Assembly (NCBI GenBank): GCA_035292605.1
Contig: DATDPT010000164.1
Location: forward strand, 1-7,210
Length of the DNA: 7,210 nucleotides
Direction of reading: 5' to 3'
Origin: JALYNX01 sp035292605
GTDB lineage: Bacteria > Actinomycetota > Acidimicrobiia > Spongiisociales > ZC4RG35
Within the stretch, counting starts at the first letter, position 1, and every line of letters begins with the position of its first letter. Under the pieces are notes generated by a model. It had not been told where the DNA came from, did no database searches, and saw only the letters and a list, made by a program, of their open reading frames with translations. Shown here one piece after another: positions 1 to 5,694 of the stretch. A program made the translations under genes and the position numbers.

Positions 1-16
1 AGGATTCGAGATATGA

Positions 17-47
17 GAGGGCCCCCGGCCATTCGCCGGGGGCCCTC
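17..47. terminator. Strong GC hairpin, likely intrinsic terminator
   Basis: Bases 17-29 (GAGGGCCCCCGGC) and 35-47 (GCCGGGGGCCCTC) are exact reverse complements, giving a 13-bp stem with the 5-base loop CATTC. Neither flank has a T-run (CCAAGTC on the plus side, TCATATC on the minus side), so it would be the U-tract-poor type proposed for high-GC actinobacteria. It could end a plus-strand gene left of the window, a minus-strand transcript from the structured region to its right, or both. The stem is certain; the terminator role is inferred. Confidence 0.6.
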
Positions 48-314
48 CAAGTCGGCTCGGGCGTTGCTTCGGATCAACCCGCCGCGGGTGGACGATTCCC
101 GTGGTCGCCAGAGCAGGGTGGTCCTAGATGGAGTCGCCACCGGTCTCGAACGGAGACGAGCGGCGCATGCGGTCAGCGCCGCTCAGCGCTGGACCACCTC
201 CAGAGTCCGTAAACCTTCTAACAACTTAGGACCACCTCCTTTCTCTGGTCCCGACAGTTTGCCATGCATCAGGGGTGGGAAGCCAGGGTTTTCCTGAGAT
301 CCCCATCTGACGGC
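48..314. other. Gene-free structured region with paired GGAGG stem-loops (possible ncRNA)
   Basis: No protein gene is convincing here, but inverted repeats are dense: 77-81/85-89 (ACCCG/CGGGT), 117-121/137-141 (GGTGG/CCACC), 143-147/153-157 (GTCTC/GAGAC), 158-166/176-184 (GAGCGGCGC/GCGCCGCTC, 9 bp), 191-194/205-208 (GGAC/GTCC) and 229-234/246-251 (GGACCA/TGGTCC). On the minus strand the last two hairpins each carry GGAGGTGGTCC (239-229 and 201-191). The first sits in AGAAAGGAGGTGGTCC (244-229), which could pair over 16 positions, one of them G-U, with the usual actinobacterial 16S 3' tail. At 124-117 the minus strand also reads GGACCACC, complementary to both copies. A minus-strand RNA ending at the 17-47 hairpin is one reading. 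No clear minus-strand promoter is seen, and no known RNA family is recognised. Confidence 0.35.
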
Positions 315-343
315 TTCCGAGCTGGTGTCGAGTCGGGTAGCCT
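315..343 (+). promoter_or_regulatory. Putative promoter of the lipoprotein gene
   Basis: TAGCCT (338-343) fits the TAnnnT -10 form common in high-GC actinobacteria and lies 17 bases after a weak -35-like TTCCGA (315-320). A start near 350 would give a leader of about 20 bases that includes the purine-rich run at 353-359. TAGnnT hexamers also precede three other genes in this window. The -35 match is poor, so this is tentative. Confidence 0.3.
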
Positions 344-369
344 CTGATCGCCAAAGGGGGCCAAATCAA

Positions 370-864
370 ATGCGAAGTAGAAGGACCATCGTCGTGCTCG
401 CCGCGATCACACTCGCTCTGTCCGCCTGCTCGGGCGCCGACGTCGCCGAGGAGATCCTCGAGTCACAAGAAGGCGTGGGCGACGTCGAAATCGACGAGAA
501 CAATGGATCGATTGTCATCGAAGTGGAGGACGAGGAGGGCGGCGGATCTGCAGTCATCGGTGGTGGCGAGGTGCCGGACGGGTTCCCGATCCCGGTCCCC
601 GACGGCGGAACGGTTGCAGCGGTCTTCACGCAGGATTCCGATGCCACGGTGACGCTCACCTACCCGGCGTCGGAGTACGACTCCCTGGTAGCCACCTATC
701 AAGCCTTCGTTGACGGCACCGGCGGAGAGGTGAACACCTTCACGAGCTCGAACCCGGCCAGCACTACCTGGACTGTCAGCGTCGACGACGAGGCCTACAA
801 CATCTCTGTCAGCGAGGGAGACCCCGACGTGACGGTCTTCCTGGTCTCCAGCTCCACCGGCTGA
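370..864 (+). CDS. Secreted acidic lipoprotein, function unknown
   Basis: A 164-residue protein with a clear lipoprotein signal: positive N-terminus (MRSRR), hydrophobic core at residues 7-17, and lipobox LSAC with Cys20 as the expected lipidation site. The mature part starts with a very acidic stretch (about 26-56), then a Gly-rich linker and a GFPIPVPDGG segment (71-80), then a Thr/Ser/Val-rich C-terminal domain that looks mainly beta. It is probably anchored to the outer face of the membrane. I chose ATG 370 because the signal peptide begins there and AAAGGGGG lies at 352-359; a GTG at 325 would only prepend 15 non-signal residues. It ends two bases from the end of the convergent monooxygenase gene. 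Function is not recognised; the lipoprotein assignment is strong. Confidence 0.85.
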   Translation: MRSRRTIVVLAAITLALSACSGADVAEEILESQEGVGDVEIDENNGSIVIEVEDEEGGGSAVIGGGEVPDGFPIPVPDGGTVAAVFTQDSDATVTLTYPASEYDSLVATYQAFVDGTGGEVNTFTSSNPASTTWTVSVDDEAYNISVSEGDPDVTVFLVSSSTG

Positions 865-866
865 GC

Positions 867-3188
867 TCAACCGCGGAACGCGTCGGGCGGGATCGGCGCT
901 TGTTGACGTCGTCTGGCGTTCAACCCCGATAGGTACTGATCGGGAAAGTCGAAATCGGCATAACCGAGGTCAATGGCTGCATTGAGGGTCCAATAGGGGT
1001 CCACCAGATGCGGTCGGGCCAGGACGCAGAGGTCTGCCCGTCCCGACACCAGGATGTTGTGGACATCGTCGATGCTGGAAACCGCTCCCACGGTCATCGT
1101 CGGGATCCCGACCTCACGGCGAATCCGGTCGCTGAAGGGGGTCTGATAGAGACGGCCGTAGTCGGGGCTGGCCTCGACCGTAGTTTGACCGGTCGATACG
1201 TCGATGATGTCACACCCCAACGCCTCGAGCTCGGCGGAAAACGCCACGGCGTCGTCACCATCGAACCCACCGGGCACCCAGTCGGTGGCGGAGATCCGCA
1301 CCGAGATGGGTTTGGGGGAGGGCCAGGCCTGGCGCACCGCGGCGAACACCTCCAGCGGATATCTCATGCGATTCTCCAGCGACCCTCCGTATTCGTCGCT
1401 GCGGACATTGGCCAGTGGGGTGAGAAAGCTGGAGATCAGGTACCCGTGGGCGAAATGGAGCTCGAGAAGGTCGAATCCGGCTTGGTTCCCTCGTCTGGCG
1501 GCGGCGACATGTTGGTCACGGATCAGATCCATGTCGGCACGGGTCACCTCCCTGGGCACCTGGCTGTCCGGTCGATAGGGGAGCGGCGACGGGGCAACGA
1601 TCTCCCAGTTGCCTTCGTCGAGAGGCTCGGTGTCTCCCTCCCACATCAATCTGGTTGAGCCCTTTCTCCCTGAATGCCCGATCTGGAGCGCGATACGGGC
1701 TGACGTGCGCTCATGGACGAAGTCGACCACCCTCGCCCAATAGCCGGCCTGCTCATCGGTCCAGATCCCGGTGCACCCTGGGCTGATCCGCCCCTCCCGA
1801 GAGACACAGGTCATTTCGGTCATGACCAAACCGGCGCCACCGACCGCGCGACTGCCCAGATGGACCAGATGCCATTCGTTGGGCATCCCGTCGACGGCGC
1901 TGTACTGGTCCATGGGCGAGACGACGATCCGGTTGGGCAAGACCAGGTCCCGGAGTTGAAAAGGGTGGAACATCGGTGGTACCGAAGGGCCCACCGGCAG
2001 CGGTGAGCCATGCTCGGAGGCTGCGTACCAGGCGTCGACCGCCGCCATGTAGGCCGGATCACGAACTCGCAGGTTGTCGTAGGTGACCCGTTGGCTGCGG
2101 GTCAACATGCTGAACACGAACTGCTCCGGCTCGGAGGCGCGATAGCGATCGGCCCCTTCGAACCATTCCAGACTGGCCCCGGCCGCCCGCTGCAGACTCT
2201 TCACCTCTGGACGCCGAAGTCGCTCGTACTCGCGGAGCGCATGATCGAGGGGGTGATCGTCGAGGAGGAGGTGGGCGAGAGTGATGGCGTCCTCCATGGC
2301 CAGCTTGGTGCCCGAGCCCACCGAGAAATGGGCGGTGTGGATTGCATCCCCCATCAGCACGACATTGCCGTGATGCCATCGGGCGCATGACACGGTGGGG
2401 AATTGGAGCCACTTCGAGTTGTTCCCGATCAGCCCATGACCGTCGAGGTGGCTCTTGAACAACTTCTCGCAGCGAGTGAGCGCTAGTTCGTCGCTGGACC
2501 CCGGGGGCAAAATCTCGTCCTGAGCCCTGTCCAATCCCAACGCGACCCAGGTCTCCGGGGGCATCTCCACGATGAAGGTGCTGCCCTCCTCGCTGTAGGG
2601 GTACACGTGGGCCCAAACCATCCCGGCCGGCGTGTCCTCGAAAATGAAGTTGAACTCTTCGAAGACCTTGGGGGTTCCGAACCAGATGTAACGATTGCGT
2701 CTGAGATCGATCGTTGGCTCGAGATGGGAAGAAAGGTGCCGGCGGACGACGCTATTGGCACCGTCGGCTCCCACGATGAGGTCGGCCGGAGGCAGGGTGG
2801 CAAGGTCGGTCAATTCGGATGAGAACTCGAGCCCGACCCCCAACTCGTCAGCCCTGCGGGTGAGGATCTCGAGCAGCCGACGGCGGCTGACCGCGGCAAA
2901 TCCGTGGCCACCGGAGACAAACGTCCTCCCGTCGGGATGGTGGACCTTGATGTCGCCCCAGTGCCGAAGACTTCGGGCGAGCTCGTCGAAGGTGGGCTGG
3001 TCGGCATCCCGAAAGTTGTCCAGCGTCTCGTCGCTGAAGACGACCCCGAATCCATAGGCATCTCCGGGTTTGTTCCGCTCGAACACCCGAATCTTGTGCT
3101 CGGGAAGCCCTTTCTTGAGCAGGGTCGCCAGATAGAGCCCAGATGGGCCTCCACCGACGATGAGGATGTCGAGCGGACCTGAGTTCAT
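867..3188 (-). CDS. FAD monooxygenase/Old Yellow Enzyme fusion (salicylyl-CoA 5-hydroxylase or anthraniloyl-CoA monooxygenase type)
   Basis: A 773-residue cytoplasmic flavoenzyme with two domains. Residues 1-395 are a group A FAD-dependent hydroxylase: dinucleotide motif GGGPSG (12-17), GADGANSVVR (140-149), and GDAIHTAHFSVGSGTKLAMEDA around 280-301 for FAD binding. Residues 404-773 are an NADH:flavin oxidoreductase of the OYE/YqjM type: SPMDQYS (424-430), IGHSGR (503-508), and the active-site HFAHGYL (578-584) supplying His578, His581 and Tyr583. This order and length match the bifunctional salicylyl-CoA 5-hydroxylase/oxidoreductase and 2-aminobenzoyl-CoA monooxygenase/reductase family, which hydroxylates an aromatic CoA thioester, with the OYE domain reducing the product in the anthraniloyl-CoA enzyme. 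The frame runs open to 3431, but homology starts at MNSGPLDILIVGGG, so the start is ATG 3188. No Shine-Dalgarno is seen in the 19-base gap after the XRE gene, which suggests coupled translation. The CoA substrate cannot be told from sequence. Confidence 0.9.
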   Translation of the reverse strand: MNSGPLDILIVGGGPSGLYLATLLKKGLPEHKIRVFERNKPGDAYGFGVVFSDETLDNFRDADQPTFDELARSLRHWGDIKVHHPDGRTFVSGGHGFAAVSRRRLLEILTRRADELGVGLEFSSELTDLATLPPADLIVGADGANSVVRRHLSSHLEPTIDLRRNRYIWFGTPKVFEEFNFIFEDTPAGMVWAHVYPYSEEGSTFIVEMPPETWVALGLDRAQDEILPPGSSDELALTRCEKLFKSHLDGHGLIGNNSKWLQFPTVSCARWHHGNVVLMGDAIHTAHFSVGSGTKLAMEDAITLAHLLLDDHPLDHALREYERLRRPEVKSLQRAAGASLEWFEGADRYRASEPEQFVFSMLTRSQRVTYDNLRVRDPAYMAAVDAWYAASEHGSPLPVGPSVPPMFHPFQLRDLVLPNRIVVSPMDQYSAVDGMPNEWHLVHLGSRAVGGAGLVMTEMTCVSREGRISPGCTGIWTDEQAGYWARVVDFVHERTSARIALQIGHSGRKGSTRLMWEGDTEPLDEGNWEIVAPSPLPYRPDSQVPREVTRADMDLIRDQHVAAARRGNQAGFDLLELHFAHGYLISSFLTPLANVRSDEYGGSLENRMRYPLEVFAAVRQAWPSPKPISVRISATDWVPGGFDGDDAVAFSAELEALGCDIIDVSTGQTTVEASPDYGRLYQTPFSDRIRREVGIPTMTVGAVSSIDDVHNILVSGRADLCVLARPHLVDPYWTLNAAIDLGYADFDFPDQYLSGLNARRRQQAPIPPDAFRG

Positions 3189-3207
3189 GGCCAGTTGCGG
3201 CCGAACG

Positions 3208-3960
3208 CTAGAGCTTGAGTGTCCCGACGAAGTCGCCCCACCAGGCGCCGAGAGCATCGAGTGTGCTCGACAATGCCCAAAGCAACACGATCCCCAGGCC
3301 CACCAGGAGAACCAAGGTGGCCAGAATCCGAACCCGATACAGCTGCCGTTGTGCCCTGTCCTCCATGTACGACGGCTCGACCAACGGCGGCGTTGGTGCC
3401 GCCAGAACAAAGGGGTCAGGCGGCTCGACAAAAGAAGGGGCGGGCATCGATGGGGTCACCACAGTTGAAACTACAGGAGTCGACCTGACCAACGTCTCCT
3501 CGGGGAACTTCGGTTCCCAGACCGGATAGGGCTCGTCCGCCCACTTCGCAGTCTCCATTGGCTCGACCGGTGTTTGGGCCGGGTGCTCCGCCTCGATGTC
3601 GTATTCGATGTCGGGTTCGGAGTCTTCGACCAGAGGCATGACGGCCGCCGCTTCCCACTCGACGCGGCCCCCCGGCGATCTCGGCTCCGCGGCCAGACTG
3701 GCGAACGCCTCCTCCAGAGTGGGGCTGATCTCCTGAAGCGGGACTTCGAGACCAGCCTTTTCGAAAAGGGACCGTCGGTCGATGCCAAGCACCGCAGAGA
3801 GAGCCGTGACCACTCCTGCTTCGTTGGGAAGTGAGGAGTCACGCTCCCAGGCCCGAATCGTGCTCGCCGAGCGGCCAACCAGCTCACCCAGTTTGGCTTG
3901 ACTCAAACCGAGCTTGGTGCGGCGATAGCGGATGGTCCTTCCAAAGGAACGCTCAGGCAT
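3208..3960 (-). CDS. XRE-family HTH protein with C-terminal membrane anchor
   Basis: A 250-residue protein. Residues 6-62 form a Cro/C1-type helix-turn-helix (SQAKLGELVG then SASTIRAWERD, 20-42), expected to bind DNA. Residues 70-205 are a long acidic, Pro-rich and probably disordered linker. Residues 211-231 (ILATLVLLVGLGIVLLWALSS) are one membrane segment, followed by a tail of about 19 residues. The plan resembles RodZ (HTH, linker, membrane span), but no RodZ periplasmic domain follows. ATG 3960 is chosen because the HTH begins directly after it and GAAGG lies just upstream; an in-frame ATG at 4014 would add 18 residues without HTH character. It ends 19 bases before the monooxygenase start, so the two are probably cotranscribed. 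The perfect palindrome GGGTAATACCC (4000-4010) upstream may be its operator. The target is unknown. Confidence 0.85.
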   Translation of the reverse strand: MPERSFGRTIRYRRTKLGLSQAKLGELVGRSASTIRAWERDSSLPNEAGVVTALSAVLGIDRRSLFEKAGLEVPLQEISPTLEEAFASLAAEPRSPGGRVEWEAAAVMPLVEDSEPDIEYDIEAEHPAQTPVEPMETAKWADEPYPVWEPKFPEETLVRSTPVVSTVVTPSMPAPSFVEPPDPFVLAAPTPPLVEPSYMEDRAQRQLYRVRILATLVLLVGLGIVLLWALSSTLDALGAWWGDFVGTLKL

Positions 3961-3999
3961 AGACCTTCGATGGTACAAGTGGGGACGAGTTCCTGATAT

Positions 4000-4010
4000 G
4001 GGTAATACCC
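4000..4010. promoter_or_regulatory. Palindromic operator candidate upstream of the XRE gene
   Basis: GGGTAATACCC is a perfect inverted repeat (GGGTA/TACCC around a central A), 40 bases upstream of the XRE start codon and in the gap after the TM2 gene. XRE regulators often bind short palindromes in their own promoter, so autoregulation is a natural guess. No second copy was noticed in the window. Confidence 0.35.
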
Positions 4011-4061
4011 GCATCGGCTTTCGATTAACCCCCGAGCGACAGCTACCGGACATGGCGACGG

Positions 4062-4604
4062 TCAGCCGTATTTGCGGGCGAAAGCCTCGTCTGACATGAA
4101 TAGGTAGATGATGCCTTCGATGAACCCGATGAGGGCAGGGATGGCTGTCCAGAAGAACAGGAGATAGAGAACCCCCATCCCTGCCTGGTTCAAATAGAAC
4201 TTGTGGATTCCGAAGGCACCCAAGAATATGGCGAGTAGAGCGGCGGCGATCCTCGACTTCGGCGTGGGGATGTATGGCGTCACGTTGGTGGTCGGGGGCG
4301 GTGCGGGAGCCGGGGCCTCGACTGCGGACGCGAGGGCGATTCGCTCCCCGGTCGACTTGGGCCCCTCCCAATCCAGGCGAAACTGCGCGTCGCTGTCGGG
4401 TAGGAAGAAGAGCAAGTCGCCACCTCCAAGCACTCGATAGATCTTCCCCTCGAGCACGAACCGAACATCGGCCCGTCGGTAACTGGCCACCTCGATGCCG
4501 TTCACCATGAAAGACACACTGTCCTCGGTCAGCAGACAGACCACCGGGGTCCAGGGGCCACCCGATTCCTGCCCGCCTTCCTGGATCTGTCCCGAGTGGT
4601 TCAC
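4062..4604 (-). CDS. TM2-domain membrane protein with N-terminal beta-rich domain
   Basis: A 180-residue protein from GTG 4604. Residues 18-80 look like a small beta-rich domain (for example SVSFMVNGIEVASYRRADVR and KIYRVLGGGDLLFFL); I do not recognise the family. A Pro/Ala-rich linker follows (about 96-113). Residues 115-172 are a TM2 domain: two hydrophobic helices joined by a turn containing GIHKFYL (132-138), the family hallmark, and ending DEAFARKYG. TM2 proteins are small integral membrane proteins of mostly unknown role. GAGGA (4617-4613 on the minus strand) lies eight bases from GTG 4604 but only two from an in-frame GTG at 4610, so 4604 is preferred. It is the first gene of the minus-strand group, 101 bases ahead of the XRE gene. 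Confidence 0.85.
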   Translation of the reverse strand: MNHSGQIQEGGQESGGPWTPVVCLLTEDSVSFMVNGIEVASYRRADVRFVLEGKIYRVLGGGDLLFFLPDSDAQFRLDWEGPKSTGERIALASAVEAPAPAPPPTTNVTPYIPTPKSRIAAALLAIFLGAFGIHKFYLNQAGMGVLYLLFFWTAIPALIGFIEGIIYLFMSDEAFARKYG

Positions 4605-4630
4605 AACCACTTTCCTCGATAGGTGCTCAA

Positions 4631-4636
4631 ATGCTA
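4631..4636 (-). promoter_or_regulatory. Putative -10 element of the TM2 gene
   Basis: The minus strand reads TAGCAT here, a TAnnnT hexamer. A start about seven bases downstream would leave a leader of roughly 20 bases containing the GAGGA ribosome site. A GTCGGC at a 17-base spacing is a poor -35 match. Confidence 0.3.
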
Positions 4637-4719
4637 ACGGGGCCCATGACCGCGCCGACCCTGGGAGTGGCCCTGTTTCCTGGGACTTTCGGCTCTCAAA
4701 GAACCACGCGGGAGTCTGT

Positions 4720-4725
4720 TAGGTT
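4720..4725 (+). promoter_or_regulatory. Putative -10 element of the small membrane protein gene
   Basis: TAGGTT fits the TAnnnT form. Transcription from about 4732 would give a leader of about 23 bases including AAAGGG (4744-4749). No good -35 is seen. Together with the TM2 element it makes 4605-4754 a divergent promoter region. Confidence 0.3.
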
Positions 4726-4754
4726 CCGGGGAAGGCCAACTAGAAAGGGTTCCT

Positions 4755-5159
4755 ATGAGAAAGGCCGCATCAATTGGTTCGTTGATCCTGGGGGTGCTCA
4801 TGGTCGTTGGGGGCATCGCCACCTGGATTACGGTGAGCGACACCCTCTCCGACCAGAAGATCGTCACTTCCGACGACGCCTGCCTGCCGGGTCGAACGGT
4901 GGCGGGTCCGTTCACCGCCTATTGCGAGGCGAAGGTGATCGAGACGCATTCCCTGGAAGCCACCGGTGGCTTGTATTACGCAGAGATGGACCGGGAAGAC
5001 CCGCTGCGCGCAACGGCGGCAACGGCCTCATTCCTCCAGGCGTCGCTGTTCACCTCGGTCGTCTCGTTCGGTGTGGCGGCGATGGCCGTGGGCATGGGCG
5101 TCATCTTTGTTCTCATCGGCCTGGGGATCCGCGACGTGGAGCAGAGAACCAGCCGCTAA
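4755..5159 (+). CDS. Small two-pass membrane protein (actinobacterial family often misnamed 'LigA')
   Basis: A 134-residue protein with two membrane segments, about 7-27 (IGSLILGVLMVVGGIATWIT) and 99-124, with an extracytoplasmic loop of some 70 residues between them. The loop pattern (VSDTLSDQKIVTSDDA, GPFTAY, LEATGGLYYAEMDREDPLRAT, FLQASLFTSVVSFGVAAM) matches a widespread actinobacterial family that databases often label 'aromatic ring-opening dioxygenase LigA'. No metal-binding or dioxygenase features are visible, so that name should not be trusted. Two cysteines, Cys43 and Cys57, face the outside and could form a disulfide. AAAGGG at 4744-4749 is well placed for ATG 4755. The function is unknown. 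Confidence 0.85.
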   Translation: MRKAASIGSLILGVLMVVGGIATWITVSDTLSDQKIVTSDDACLPGRTVAGPFTAYCEAKVIETHSLEATGGLYYAEMDREDPLRATAATASFLQASLFTSVVSFGVAAMAVGMGVIFVLIGLGIRDVEQRTSR

Positions 5160-5164
5160 CCGTC

Positions 5165-5178
5165 GGGGCGGATGCCCC
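5165..5178. terminator. Short GC hairpin after the small membrane protein gene
   Basis: GGGGC (5165-5169) and GCCCC (5174-5178) form a 5-bp stem with loop GGAT, starting six bases after the stop codon. There is no T-run. A second weak inverted repeat, GCCGCC/GGCGGC (5220-5225/5241-5246), lies before the convergent gene end. Either could help end transcription between these convergent genes; neither is strong. Confidence 0.2.
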
Positions 5179-5257
5179 AGGGTCAGGTCGGTCTCTGCGA
5201 CTCCATGGCCGAGGGTGAAGCCGCCTTGGTCGGGTTCTCTGGCGGCCCATCGAATCA

Positions 5258-5653
5258 TCAAACCAGTCGGAACCGAATGAAGGGCGCCGTGTTGACGTAG
5301 TAATCCAAGTTGGCACGCGCCTTTTCGGGCTCACTGCCCCAGCTCTCGGTCAAAGCCCGGAAGATGATGGCCGCCCTCTCCTCGGGATCGGGTTCCGTCT
5401 CACCGACCACTGGCACGTCAGCTGTGAACCCCCGCTTCAGATGGAGGGTGAAATCAGGGTTGGCCTTGATATTGGCCTCCCAATCGCGTTTGAACCCGGG
5501 ACGACCCGTCAGGTAATAGTCACCGTCGAACTGATGAAAGTAGATCTCGACCCTGCGGGAAAGACCGGTCTTGCGCCCAGTGGTGGTGATTGTCGGCGAT
5601 GCCCCCTCTCTCCATCGCCTCCTTGACTCTGGTATCCATGGTCCCGCCAACAT
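5258..5653 (-). CDS. DDN-type F420-dependent nitroreductase/quinone reductase, 5' end probably frameshifted
   Basis: The frame gives 131 residues. From about residue 21 it matches the nitroreductase family deazaflavin-dependent oxidoreductases (DDN/FQR): TITTTGRKTG (21-30), RVEIYFHQFDGDYYLTGRPG (34-53), KRDWEANIKANPDF (55-68), PEERAAIIFRALTE (90-103). Members use reduced F420 to reduce quinones, nitroimidazoles or other substrates. The first 20 residues (MLAGPWIPESRRRWREGASP) do not fit. The overlapping frame from ATG 5639 encodes a family-like start, MDTRVKEAMERGGIAD. Dropping one T at 5590/5591 joins the two into MERGGIADITTTGRKTG and a 126-residue protein of normal length. So the gene either carries a single-base insertion (real or sequencing error) or is made with an aberrant N-terminus from 5653. 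Family call firm; state of the gene uncertain. Confidence 0.8.
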   Translation of the reverse strand: MLAGPWIPESRRRWREGASPTITTTGRKTGLSRRVEIYFHQFDGDYYLTGRPGFKRDWEANIKANPDFTLHLKRGFTADVPVVGETEPDPEERAAIIFRALTESWGSEPEKARANLDYYVNTAPFIRFRLV

Positions 5654-5682
5654 TGCGCGCCGTCGCGATGTTCCCGAACAGG

Positions 5683-5688
5683 TAGCTT
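5683..5688 (+). promoter_or_regulatory. Putative -10 element for leaderless transcription of the reductase gene
   Basis: TAGCTT ends six bases before ATG 5695. If that A is the first transcribed base, the hexamer spans -12 to -7, the exact position expected for leaderless actinobacterial mRNAs. There is no convincing Shine-Dalgarno (only GAGAG next to the start), which agrees. No good -35 is seen. Confidence 0.45.
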
Positions 5689-5694
5689 GAGAGC

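Noticed and set aside
141..157. TTCGA on the minus strand, like a tRNA T-loop
   Set aside because: The flanking bases form a 5-bp stem with a 5-base loop, not a 7-base T-loop, and no acceptor, D or anticodon arms could be found.
229..244. 16S rRNA gene fragment
   Set aside because: Only the last 16 bases match (one difference); the preceding sequence is unlike the conserved 16S helix, so it is not an rRNA remnant that can be supported.
183..269. 28-residue minus-strand frame starting MHGKLSGPEKGGG
   Set aside because: No ribosome site before its ATG and its GGG repeats simply reflect the GGAGGTGGTCC motif; too little to call a gene.
13..297. 94-residue plus-strand frame near the left edge
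   Set aside because: It runs straight through the 13-bp hairpin, is low-complexity Arg/Pro/Gly rich and resembles no protein.
1008..1658. Long plus-strand frame opposite the monooxygenase
   Set aside because: High-GC shadow of the minus-strand gene, with no recognisable motif.
3189..3431. N-terminal extension of the monooxygenase to 3431
   Set aside because: The extension overlaps the XRE coding sequence in another frame and is Trp/Arg/Cys rich; family homology starts at 3188.
3961..4371. N-terminal extension of the XRE protein
   Set aside because: It would overlap the TM2 gene and has no domain character; the HTH starts right after ATG 3960.
5588..5594. Programmed ribosomal frameshift in the DDN gene
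   Set aside because: GATTGTC has no slippery heptamer or downstream structure of the usual kind; a one-base insertion or sequencing error is simpler.
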